Origin: JAJCYK01 sp965212195
GTDB taxonomy: Bacteria > Bacteroidota > Bacteroidia > Cytophagales > Cyclobacteriaceae
Assembly (NCBI GenBank): GCA_965212195.1
Contig: CBDBUW010000015.1
Coordinates: 372,001 to 436,000 of the forward strand
Length of the DNA stretch: 64,000 nt
Direction of reading: 5' to 3'
Made by a program: the position numbers and the translations under genes. How positions within the stretch are numbered: position 1 is the stretch's first letter; every line of letters begins with the position of its first letter. The notes beneath the pieces are model-generated. The model was given only the letters and a program-made list of their open reading frames with translations, had not been told where the DNA came from and searched no databases. Of the stretch, positions 33,864 through 41,541 are shown piece by piece.

Positions 33864-35225
33864 CTAATTATTGGCTTGCTCCTGGGAGTGGGGCCATGCC
33901 CTTTTGGTATATATCCTAACTCGTTTTATTCGTTTACTATCCACTGAAACTACTGTAAATACAAAATGGTTAAAGGGAATTTTCTCCCCTACCCGGGGTA
34001 ATTTGGAATGCAGCTCCAAAATCAATCCTCCCAGGCTTTCGCTTTCCCCCTTTACTTCTTCAAAGATATTAGCCTCTTCCCCGATAATCTTACAAAAATC
34101 ATTCAGTGAAGTCCGGCCTTCGAATATATAGGTGTAATCATCAAGCTTGTTGTAAGCCACATCTTCGTCATCGAATTCGTCGTTGATCTCTCCTACAATC
34201 TCTTCAATTACATCCTCCAAAGTTATGAGACCAGAAGTGCCGCCATATTCATCCACCACTATGGCCATATGGATGCGCTTTTCCTGGAAATCCTTCAGCA
34301 AGGCATCCACCTTTTTATTTTCCGGTATAAAAAACCCTGGTCGCAATAAAGTCTGCCATTTGAATTTCTCATCGCTTTCGATGAAGGGCAGCAGATCTTT
34401 GATGTACAGTAGGCCTTCGATCTTGTCGATTGTCTCGCTGTAGATAGGAATTCGGGAATACCCGCTTTTATTTATCTTGTCCATCAGTTCGTGAAAATCG
34501 GTTTCGATATCCATTGCGGTAATATCCAGCCGAGATCGCATTACCTGTTTCACGGATAAGGTGCCGAAATTTACAATTCCTTTGAGAATACCCTTTTCTT
34601 CCTCGCTGGTACCCTCTGAAATGGTCAATTCCAAGGCCTGATTAAGATCGTCTACGGAAATGTTGTACCCTTTTTGCTGAATTCTGGATTCGATTATATT
34701 ACTGATAGAAAGCAATACCCAGGAGACCGGCCGAAAGAAAAATTCCGCTAAGCTGATAAGACCAACAGACAACCTGGCAAAGCCCAAGTTATTGTGATTA
34801 GCATAAACCTTCGGTACTACTTCACCAAAAAATACAATAGCCGCTGAAGCCAGAGCTGTTAGTATGACCAGCACCAGCCCCTCGGTAGTTTGAGTGCCCA
34901 CAATCCGCCATACCATGAATGTGGAAACAGTGATGAATGCCACATTTACCAGGTTGTTGGCAATTAAAATTGTTGCCAGCAGCCGTTTAGGTTGATCCAA
35001 AAGCCTAATGATTTTTCTTTCCCTGGGACTATTACCGGCTTTGCAACTGGCAATATCATTTTGAGTAAGTGAGAAGAAGGCTACTTCCGAACCGGAGATA
35101 AGTGCTGATAACAATAGCAACAGGGCCAGTAATATACCATTTAAGGTATAGAACAGCGGTGTTGCACTTAATATTTGGGCCAATAAGTATAAACCGGGAA
35201 AAGGATCGTCAGATGATATTTCCAA
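33864..35225 (-). CDS. gldE: Gliding motility-associated membrane protein GldE (CNNM/CBS/CorC)
   Basis: A 453-residue integral membrane protein. The N-terminal DUF21/CNNM domain (about 20-200) begins ALLLLLSALISGSEVAFFSL and continues LLATILIANNLVNVAFITVS and IVFFGEVVPKVYANHN, the signature EvxPK motif of CNNM proteins. Two CBS repeats follow (VMRSRLDITAMDIE, then RIHMAIVVDEYGGTSGLITL), then a CorC/HlyC C-terminal domain (FEGRTSLNDFCKIIGEEA). The family is often linked to divalent-cation transport, and GldE to gliding. It lies between ssb and gldD. The start at 35225 is supported by 22 bases of spacing to ssb. Confidence 0.9.
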   Translation of the reverse strand: MEISSDDPFPGLYLLAQILSATPLFYTLNGILLALLLLLSALISGSEVAFFSLTQNDIASCKAGNSPRERKIIRLLDQPKRLLATILIANNLVNVAFITVSTFMVWRIVGTQTTEGLVLVILTALASAAIVFFGEVVPKVYANHNNLGFARLSVGLISLAEFFFRPVSWVLLSISNIIESRIQQKGYNISVDDLNQALELTISEGTSEEEKGILKGIVNFGTLSVKQVMRSRLDITAMDIETDFHELMDKINKSGYSRIPIYSETIDKIEGLLYIKDLLPFIESDEKFKWQTLLRPGFFIPENKKVDALLKDFQEKRIHMAIVVDEYGGTSGLITLEDVIEEIVGEINDEFDDEDVAYNKLDDYTYIFEGRTSLNDFCKIIGEEANIFEEVKGESESLGGLILELHSKLPRVGEKIPFNHFVFTVVSVDSKRIKRVRIYTKRAWPHSQEQANN

Positions 35226-35247
35226 AGGTCAGTGATTCAGTTCCAAA

Positions 35248-35688
35248 TCAAAACGGCAGGTCGTCCGATTCATCGTTGACCGGTGTGATGTTGCTGGACA
35301 CCGGAGTTGCGGTTTGGCCTGCCATAGGATCCCCCGTAGTTTCCCCTGCCTGAGGTCTTCCTCCTAGCATGGTCATGTTGTCAGCCACCACTTCAGTGGT
35401 ATAACGCGTGTTCCCTTCTTGATCATTCCAGGATCTTGTTCGAAGCTTACCTTCTACATAAACCTGATTGCCTTTTTTCAGATATTTCTCCGCCACTTCC
35501 GCTAAACCTCTCCACAGCACGATATTGTGCCATTCCGTTACTTGCTTCCTTTCACCGGTAGTTCGGTCCTTATAGGATTCCGATGTGGCTAAGGTAAAAT
35601 TCGCTACCATAACCCCACTTTCCAAGTGTCGCACTTCAGGATCCTTTCCCAAATTACCTACTAAAATTACTTTATTTACCCCAGCCAT
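35248..35688 (-). CDS. ssb: Single-stranded DNA-binding protein
   Basis: A 146-residue OB-fold protein that coats single-stranded DNA in replication and repair. Start MAGVNKVILVGNLGKDPEVR is classic, followed by EWHNIVLWRGLAEVAEKYLK and GNQVYVEGKLRTRSWNDQEG. The flexible, Gly/Thr-rich tail ends in DESDDLPF, the acidic tip through which SSB recruits partners such as RecG, whose gene is in the same group. 48 bases separate it from mutY. Complete and normal in length. Confidence 0.97.
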   Translation of the reverse strand: MAGVNKVILVGNLGKDPEVRHLESGVMVANFTLATSESYKDRTTGERKQVTEWHNIVLWRGLAEVAEKYLKKGNQVYVEGKLRTRSWNDQEGNTRYTTEVVADNMTMLGGRPQAGETTGDPMAGQTATPVSSNITPVNDESDDLPF

Positions 35689-35736
35689 AGACTAAAAATT
35701 CGATTGCTTAAAATTAATGTTCTTTTTTAAATTTAA

Positions 35737-36819
35737 CTAAAATATAACAGCCTTCAAATAATTGTCAATCAAAATAGGCTTAGGCAATTTTTGCACTTCT
35801 TCCACTTCAAATTGCTGCAATTTAAAGGCCTCCTTCCAAGCGTGTACTTGTGGCTCATGCAATAGCTCAATCTCCGTAAATCGGGCGTAGATGTGTTGAT
35901 GAGATAGCTGGTGTCGGTATACCGGAGAGGGCTCAGATACAGAAGCCTTAGACATGAAATCGGCACCTGGCAGGTGTTGTTCCAGGCTGGCCATGGGTTC
36001 ATGTGAGGTGTCCTGTTCCAGCAGGAGGAAGTCAAAAAGTCCCTGCCAGATATCTTTATCGGTGCGCTCCTTCATCAGCAGTTGATCTTGATACCTCACT
36101 AAATAGTAGTTGAAAAACCGGTCACGAGTTTTTGCCTTTTTAGACTTTACTGGCAAGTCATTTACCAAACTGTGATGGAGGGCATAGCAGTTCTCCCGAA
36201 ATGGACACATTTGACAACCTGGCTGCTTGGGTGTGCATTGCAATGCTCCGAATTCCATGATGGCCTGGTTAAAAGTGTCTGGGGCCGTAGCTGGCATCAA
36301 CTCACGAGCTACTTGTTTAAACTCTTTGCGAACGGCAGGTTTGGCAATGTCGGCGGTGATACCAAATACCCGGGAAATAACTCTAAATACATTTCCGTCG
36401 ACCACCGGTTCTGCTTGCAAATAAGCAAACGATGCTATGGCGGAAGCAGTATAGTCACCAATACCCGGTAGCTTCAATAAGTCCTTATATGCCTTGGGAA
36501 AACGACCCTCATGCTGTTGCACTACCATCAAGGCACATTTGTGCAAATTCCTGGCTCGGGAATAATAACCAAGCCCTTGCCACAGCCGCATTACTTCCTG
36601 CAGCGGGGCTCGAGCCAGATCCTCCACACTTGGGTAGGCCGCTACGAATCTTTGGTAATAAGGAAGCCCTTGAGCCACCCGGGTTTGCTGAAGGATAATT
36701 TCCGAAAGCCAGATCTTATAAGGGTCTTTGGTATTTCGCCACGGTAATTCACGATGGTATATTTTATACCATAAGAGGAGTTCTTTGGCAAATGCCTTAT
36801 GAGGTGTTTTACTGTTCAA
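35737..36819 (-). CDS. mutY: A/G-specific adenine glycosylase
   Basis: Removes adenine mispaired with 8-oxoguanine; 360 residues. Catalytic region: ELPWRNTKDPYKIWLSEIIL with the Glu, the helix-hairpin-helix DLLKLPGIGDYTASAIASFA, and EPVVDGNVFRVISR with the catalytic Asp. The iron-sulfur cluster ligands are C-x6-C-x2-C-x5-C in LQCTPKQPGCQMCPFRENC. The C-terminal NUDIX-like recognition domain is present (RFFNYYLVRYQDQLLM, KDIWQGLFDFLLLE). Divergent from the HU-type gene, sharing a 139-base promoter region. The order mutY, ssb, gldE, gldD is conserved in Bacteroidota. Confidence 0.96.
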   Translation of the reverse strand: MNSKTPHKAFAKELLLWYKIYHRELPWRNTKDPYKIWLSEIILQQTRVAQGLPYYQRFVAAYPSVEDLARAPLQEVMRLWQGLGYYSRARNLHKCALMVVQQHEGRFPKAYKDLLKLPGIGDYTASAIASFAYLQAEPVVDGNVFRVISRVFGITADIAKPAVRKEFKQVARELMPATAPDTFNQAIMEFGALQCTPKQPGCQMCPFRENCYALHHSLVNDLPVKSKKAKTRDRFFNYYLVRYQDQLLMKERTDKDIWQGLFDFLLLEQDTSHEPMASLEQHLPGADFMSKASVSEPSPVYRHQLSHQHIYARFTEIELLHEPQVHAWKEAFKLQQFEVEEVQKLPKPILIDNYLKAVIF

Positions 36820-36862
36820 CGTGAAAAATTTGAAGGGATCTTTTACAATAATTTTAAATTAT

Positions 36863-36897
36863 TTGCTTTTAAATTAAGGCGGGACATTATACCTTTG
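36863..36897 (+). promoter_or_regulatory. Bacteroidota-type promoter for the HU-type gene
   Basis: TTG (36863-36865) followed after 24 bases by TACCTTTG (36890-36897), a perfect TAnnTTTG. The spacing is slightly long. The leader would be about 58 bases, to the GTG at 36959. Confidence 0.5.
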
Positions 36898-36958
36898 TCA
36901 TCCCAAAATTACTTGGTAATTAATATTTTAACCAATTTTTTAATTAAAAATAAGAACA

Positions 36959-37261
36959 GTGACTAAAGCAGATGTTATAGCCGAAATAGCTGAAAAAACT
37001 GGAATAGATAAGGCCGATGTGAGTACCACCGTGGAAGCCTTTTTTAGTGTGGTCAAAAATTCCATGTCGAATGGAGAAAACATATATGTAAGAGGCTTTG
37101 GAAGCTTTGTAAACAAGAAACGTGCCCGCAAAATAGCCAGGAATATTTCCAAAAATACTGCTATCATTATCGACGAGCATTATATACCAAGTTTCAAACC
37201 TTCCAAAGTATTTATTGAAAAAGTAAAAAATAGCGACCGCGTTAGAAGCCTTAACAGCTAA
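36959..37261 (+). CDS. HU/IHF family DNA-binding protein
   Basis: A 100-residue nucleoid protein. The start codon is GTG (VTKADVIAEIAEKTGIDK), with no ATG alternative. The typical HU helices (ADVSTTVEAFFSVVKNSMSN) precede the beta saddle NIYVRGFGSFVNKKRARKIARN, and the DNA-binding arm ends in IDEHYIPSFKPSKVFIEKVK, with the proline that intercalates. In the arm, the usual N-P-x-T is replaced by ISKNTAIIID, which is common in this chromosomal context in Bacteroidota. It is the first gene of a plus-strand run (HU, TPR, 29-codon protein, RNase G) divergent from mutY. Confidence 0.92.
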   Translation: MTKADVIAEIAEKTGIDKADVSTTVEAFFSVVKNSMSNGENIYVRGFGSFVNKKRARKIARNISKNTAIIIDEHYIPSFKPSKVFIEKVKNSDRVRSLNS

Positions 37262-37289
37262 CTAGCGGTAACTCTCACTGATTGGGGGT

Positions 37290-38105
37290 ATGCACCTTTC
37301 CAGATTAATATTGTCCATTGCGGGAGTACTTTTGGTAGTTGGTATGTACTTTTTGCCCAAAGTAGTGGTGGAGGACCAGCAGGACCAAGATGGAGCTCCC
37401 ATATCAGTCGATTCCAACACCGATGTTGAGCAAGCCCACGTTCAGGAATTGTCTGATAGTGAGGCACAACGTATAGCTGACCTCAAAGAAGGCTTTAAAA
37501 ACCAGAATAATACCCAAAAAAGTGCTAGCTTTGCAGATTCCTTGGCGGGTTTGTTCACAGAGCTGAATATGCTGGACAGCGCAGCAGTATATCGCGAAAA
37601 AGCTCAGCAGATTGAACCTAGTCAAGAGCGATTGTTGCAAACGGCGGAGGCTTATTATGAAGCCTACAGCTACGCAGTGGAACTGGAGGAGCAGGACTTT
37701 TGGGGTCAAAAAGCGCGTTCTTACTTTGAGCAGGTGCTGGAAGTCCAACCCCAGCTTAGTGATGCGAAAGCCAAATTGGCGTTAACATATTTACCTCAGC
37801 AGCCTATGCAAGCGGTGGTCAAGCTCAGGGAAGTGGTGGAACAGGATCCCGAAAACAGGGTAGCTTTGTATCATCTGGGCTTGTTGTCCTTACAGTCAAA
37901 CCAACTGGACAAAGCCGTGCAGCGATTTGAAAAATTGATCACTGTCGACTCTACTAACCTGGAGGGACAGTTTTATTTGGGCGTGGCCTATATGGAATTG
38001 GGTGCGCGAGACCGGGCACTTGAGCAGTTTCGCAAAGTTCAAAGTATGGACCCCCATCCAGAGATACAGGCCAGCGTAGACGAGTATTTAAAAGAACTAA
38101 AATAA
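37290..38105 (+). CDS. Membrane-anchored TPR protein
   Basis: A 271-residue protein with one N-terminal membrane helix (LILSIAGVLLVVGMYFLPKV) and tetratricopeptide repeats in the C-terminal half: YFEQVLEVQPQLSDAKAKLA, VVKLREVVEQDPENRVALYH, KAVQRFEKLITVDSTNLEGQ and LEQFRKVQSMDPHPEIQASV. Each shows the alternating small and aromatic residues of TPRs. It is a conserved neighbour between HU and RNase G in this phylum. Probably a scaffold facing the periplasm; no partner is known. Confidence 0.85.
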   Translation: MHLSRLILSIAGVLLVVGMYFLPKVVVEDQQDQDGAPISVDSNTDVEQAHVQELSDSEAQRIADLKEGFKNQNNTQKSASFADSLAGLFTELNMLDSAAVYREKAQQIEPSQERLLQTAEAYYEAYSYAVELEEQDFWGQKARSYFEQVLEVQPQLSDAKAKLALTYLPQQPMQAVVKLREVVEQDPENRVALYHLGLLSLQSNQLDKAVQRFEKLITVDSTNLEGQFYLGVAYMELGARDRALEQFRKVQSMDPHPEIQASVDEYLKELK

Positions 38106-38152
38106 TATTGTAAATTTCCCAGTCGTAGTACCGGGACTTAAAGAACTTGATT

Positions 38153-38242
38153 ATGCCTTGTGGTAAAAAAAGAAAAAGACATAAGATCGCTACCCATAAG
38201 CGGAAAAAGCGACTTAGAAAAAACAGACATAAGAAGAAATAA
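38153..38242 (+). CDS. 29-residue basic protein, probable ribosomal AURKAIP1/COX24-like (mS38/bS22-type)
   Basis: A tiny gene of 29 codons, ATG to TAA, that standard length cut-offs miss. The product starts MPCGKKRKRHKIATHKRKKR and continues with LRKNRHKKK; about 60% of residues are Lys or Arg and there are no acids. The H-K-x-x-K-x-x-R-K-x-R pattern resembles the COX24/AURKAIP1 motif of mitochondrial mS38 and mycobacterial bS22, small ribosome-bound proteins. It lies between the TPR gene and the RNase G gene, in a run I recall as conserved in Bacteroidota, where very similar peptides sit at the same spot. The assignment to the ribosome is inferred. Confidence 0.75.
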   Translation: MPCGKKRKRHKIATHKRKKRLRKNRHKKK

Positions 38243-38306
38243 TTAGGGGTAGCGCCCGTAGCTTCTTTTGCTATCTACATCTATGTTTTAAATAAACTAT
38301 ACAGTC

Positions 38307-39866
38307 TTGAGTAACGATTTAGTTATTAACTCTACTCAAAACGGATGTCGCATAGCCCTTTTAAAAAATAAAAACCTAGTTGAATTCCATTATGACGAAA
38401 GCGGTAACCAATTTACAGTTGGTGACATCTACCTGGGAACAGTTAAAAAGGTAGTCCCTGGGTTAAATGCAGCTTTCATTGATATTGGATACGAAAAAGA
38501 CGCTTTTTTGCACTACCTGGACTTAGGTCCCAAGGTTAGTTCATTAAACAAATTCACAAAACTTGTACAACGAAGAAAAAATGTTTCTGGAAAGCTGGAC
38601 CGGTTCAAAATTGAGCCCGACATCAACAAACTTGGTAAGATCAATCAGGTTCTTACCAAAAACCAGCAAATATTAGTACAAGTAGTCAAGGAACCTATTT
38701 CAACAAAAGGACCGCGATTATCCTGCGAGTTATCAATAGCCGGCAGATATTTAATTCTGGTGCCGTTTGCCAATGGCGTCAGCATAAGTAAAAAGATTCC
38801 AGATTCCGGGGAGCGGAAAAGGCTGGAACGACTCTTATCGTCCATTAAGCCTGCGAATTTTGGTATCATTATTCGAACAGTAGCTGACGGCAAGGAGGTG
38901 GCCGCACTGGACAGGGATCTAAGAAACCTTTTGAAAAACTGGCACGACGGCGTCAAAAAGCTTCGTACCGCCAAACCTCGCGATAAGGTGATCGGAGAAA
39001 TGAACCGTGCCTCCTCCATTCTGCGAGACGTATTAAACGAATCCTTCGATTCCATCGTAACCGACGATGCTAAAATCTTTAAAGAGGTCAAGGATTTTAT
39101 TAATAAGATTGCCCCGGAGAAATCCAAGATCGTCAAGAAGTACAATGGGAAAAGCAAGCTTTTCGAAAATTATGGTATCGAAAAGCAGATGAAATCCCTA
39201 TTTGGGCAAACAGTGAGTGTAGCCGGTGGCGGTTACCTGGTCATTGAACATACCGAAGCCCTACACGTGATTGACGTAAACAGCGGTAATAAATCCAATG
39301 CCGAAACGGATCAGGAAACCACTGCGCTTACCGTGAATTTACACGCTGCCCGGGAGGTCGCCCGTCAACTGAGATTGCGGGATATGGGTGGCATAATCGT
39401 GATTGATTTCATTGATATGAGGAAAGCAGAGAATAAGAAAATGCTTTTCAAAAAGATCAAGGAATTTATGAAGGACGATCGTTCCAAATTCACGGTTCTG
39501 CCTCTTACCAAATTCGGATTGATGCAAATAACCCGGCAAAGGGTACGTCCTGAACTCACCATTACCACTCAGGAGACCTGCCCTAGCTGTCAGGGAAGCG
39601 GAAAGATCAATGCCTCAATTTTAGTTTCGGACCAGGTTGAAGAAAATCTGCAGCATCTGCTAAAGAAACAAAATGAAAAGCATATAACTGTTGCCGTGCA
39701 TCCATTCCTCTACGCGTATTTTACCAAAGGACTGATCAGTGAACGTATGAAATGGCTCTTTAAATACAACAAGTGGGTGGGAGTCGAACAAGATTCATCA
39801 CTAGCCATTACAGAATTCAAGTTCCTGAATAAGGAAGGGGATATAATTCAACTTGAAACGGCCTAA
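38307..39866 (+). CDS. rng: Ribonuclease E/G
   Basis: Endoribonuclease of 519 residues for rRNA maturation and mRNA decay. TTG start (LSNDLVINSTQNGCRIALLK). The S1 domain has GDIYLGTVKKVVPGLNAAFI followed by DIGYEKDAFLHYLDLG. The catalytic block has the two aspartates in HVIDVNSGNKSN and GGIIVIDFIDMR. The zinc-link CPSCQGSG follows, which forms the dimer bridge. The C-terminal degradosome scaffold of RNase E is absent, so it is RNase G-like. It is the last gene of the HU, TPR and small basic protein run, and its end overlaps a convergent barrel gene by 4 bases. Confidence 0.95.
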   Translation: MSNDLVINSTQNGCRIALLKNKNLVEFHYDESGNQFTVGDIYLGTVKKVVPGLNAAFIDIGYEKDAFLHYLDLGPKVSSLNKFTKLVQRRKNVSGKLDRFKIEPDINKLGKINQVLTKNQQILVQVVKEPISTKGPRLSCELSIAGRYLILVPFANGVSISKKIPDSGERKRLERLLSSIKPANFGIIIRTVADGKEVAALDRDLRNLLKNWHDGVKKLRTAKPRDKVIGEMNRASSILRDVLNESFDSIVTDDAKIFKEVKDFINKIAPEKSKIVKKYNGKSKLFENYGIEKQMKSLFGQTVSVAGGGYLVIEHTEALHVIDVNSGNKSNAETDQETTALTVNLHAAREVARQLRLRDMGGIIVIDFIDMRKAENKKMLFKKIKEFMKDDRSKFTVLPLTKFGLMQITRQRVRPELTITTQETCPSCQGSGKINASILVSDQVEENLQHLLKKQNEKHITVAVHPFLYAYFTKGLISERMKWLFKYNKWVGVEQDSSLAITEFKFLNKEGDIIQLETA

Positions 39867-40501
39867 AACCGCACCGTAAAATCCAGGCTTAACTGATCAT
39901 TCTTGATGCTGATAGGTGCATCGGTTGGGGTTTGTGTGGATACCACATCCCCTAAACCCCGATAGTATACCAGGCCCAACGACATGGTGGTACTGGTACC
40001 CATAGTGATTTCCAGACCCGCTCCTAAAACTGCCGATAAATTGAAGGTATTGAATTTGCGGATCAGCATTTGTTCGGGACTTTTGTCTTTCTCATTTATT
40101 TTCACTCCGAAAACGCTTCCCACCTCAAAATAGAGCCTTTTATCAAGGGCTATCTCATCGGTTAAAAATGTAAAGGTGGTAGGAAATTGTAAGTATTGAA
40201 GCGTATAGATTTCCCGCAGGCGTGTTCCCGACTCTGGAATGTCCGCCTCCAGGCCTACTCTTTGATTGGCGAATAAGATCCCGGTAGTAAAATAATTGTC
40301 GGTTGTTCCCAACTCGAAATCAAGTACCGGACCAAATATGAATCGGCCACCGGAGCCCGCGGGGGAAAGCTGTAAAGTGTCGGAGTTGGAGTCAATCCGG
40401 TTAAAAGATAGGTTGGGTGCTAACTTAAGCCCGGCCCTGCTCTGTGCCTGAACGGACAGTATCCCCAGGGTGCACAGTGTTATAAGCAGGTATTTTCTCA
40501 T
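39863..40501 (-). CDS. PorT-family outer-membrane barrel protein
   Basis: Predicted barrel of 212 residues. Signal peptide ending SVQAQ. Strands include AGLKLAPNLSFNRIDS, FIFGPVLDFELGTTDNYFTT, LREIYTLQYLQFPTTFTF, RLYFEVGSVFGVKI, LSAVLGAGLEITMG, SLGLVYYRGLGD and a final LSLDFTVRF with terminal Phe. The YxLQYLQFPTTF block is typical of PorT/OMP_b-brl_2 proteins. The true PorT acts in the type IX secretion system, whose genes often lie near gld genes, but this annotation by fold alone cannot claim that role. It is divergent from gldB by 32 bases. Confidence 0.72.
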   Translation of the reverse strand: MRKYLLITLCTLGILSVQAQSRAGLKLAPNLSFNRIDSNSDTLQLSPAGSGGRFIFGPVLDFELGTTDNYFTTGILFANQRVGLEADIPESGTRLREIYTLQYLQFPTTFTFLTDEIALDKRLYFEVGSVFGVKINEKDKSPEQMLIRKFNTFNLSAVLGAGLEITMGTSTTMSLGLVYYRGLGDVVSTQTPTDAPISIKNDQLSLDFTVRF

Positions 40502-40533
40502 TAATTTTAAAATAAATAAATACTTTTGTGTTT

Positions 40534-41541
40534 ATGAAATCGAACCACCTCGGTTTGGCATTGGTGATGATAATAATTGTTATTTTCAGTGCCTGCAATT
40601 CTAGCGACAAAGCACCCCCTGATGTTTCTGATATTGATGTTTCTCTGCAAATAACGCGGTGGGACCAGCAATTATTTCAACTCTCCTCCAAAGAAGATGT
40701 TACGAAGTTTTTGAATGAACACAGATTGTTCGCGGAAGAATTTTTACATGTCGACCAGTATCCACACGATAGCCTAGCAGTCAATTATCTGTTGAATTTC
40801 CTATCCAATCCAGGAAGTAAGGTGTTGCAGCAGGAGATCGAAGAAGTATTTGGGGACATGTCTCATTTACAAAAGGAGTTTCAGCGGGCTTTTCAGTATT
40901 TGAAAAATTATTATCCACAATCAAAGGTTCCGCGGATATACACGGCGGTTACCGGGTTCTCTGGCAATGATCTGTTCGTTTCGGATAGCGTCATTATAGT
41001 GGGATTGGAATACTATTTGGGCGATAGCGCCACCTATCGACCTCTGGATTTCCCTAATTACATATTGAAGCGTTACCGTCCCGAATACATTGTTCCCTCC
41101 ACAGTCTTGTTGCTTTCCACCCCTTATAACAGAAGCCCTTTCGAAGACCAGACTATGTTGGCCGAAATGGTCTATTTTGGAAAAGCATACTATTTTTCTC
41201 AACAGATACTGCCATTTGTTACTGACAGTCTGCTCATCGGGTATAGCGGGGAGGACTTGACTAACGTCTACAGCAATCAGGATGTGATTTGGGCCCATTT
41301 TGTAGAGAAAAAGCTGCTCTATGAAACCAGCCATTTTACTAAGAAAAAGTATATGGACGAGCGCCCTACTACCGTAGAGATCGGCAATAAATGCCCGGGC
41401 CGTATTGGGGAATGGCTGGGATGGCAGATCGTAATGAAGTATATGAAAGAAAATCCCCAGATGTCTTTAAATCAATTAATGGAGAATGAAGATGTTCAGG
41501 GTATCTTTACTCAGTCACGGTATAAACCGCCGAATCGTTGA
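40534..41541 (+). CDS. gldB: Gliding motility lipoprotein GldB
   Basis: Lipoprotein of 335 residues with lipobox VIFSAC (Cys21). The body contains blocks I associate with GldB: ITRWDQQLF near the start, AFQYLKNYYPQSKVPRIYTA, SVIIVGLEYYLGDSATYRPL and YPxYI-like DFPNYILKRYRPEYIVP, then a terminal RIGEWLGWQIVMKYM block. Required for gliding in Flavobacterium; the biochemical role is unknown. TACTTTTG at 40521-40528 is a TAnnTTTG match that would start transcription almost at the ATG (40534), implying a near-leaderless mRNA. An in-frame GTG at 40528 is less likely. The last 35 bases overlap the convergent glycosyltransferase gene. Confidence 0.88.
   Translation: MKSNHLGLALVMIIIVIFSACNSSDKAPPDVSDIDVSLQITRWDQQLFQLSSKEDVTKFLNEHRLFAEEFLHVDQYPHDSLAVNYLLNFLSNPGSKVLQQEIEEVFGDMSHLQKEFQRAFQYLKNYYPQSKVPRIYTAVTGFSGNDLFVSDSVIIVGLEYYLGDSATYRPLDFPNYILKRYRPEYIVPSTVLLLSTPYNRSPFEDQTMLAEMVYFGKAYYFSQQILPFVTDSLLIGYSGEDLTNVYSNQDVIWAHFVEKKLLYETSHFTKKKYMDERPTTVEIGNKCPGRIGEWLGWQIVMKYMKENPQMSLNQLMENEDVQGIFTQSRYKPPNR

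Noticed and set aside
39863..40501. Naming this barrel porT of the type IX secretion system
   Set aside because: Fold matches PorT family, but T9SS PorT cannot be separated from the many similar barrels without a search, and no T9SS gene is adjacent.
40921..41334. Minus-strand frame of 137 codons inside gldB
   Set aside because: Antisense to a supported lipoprotein gene, no motif.
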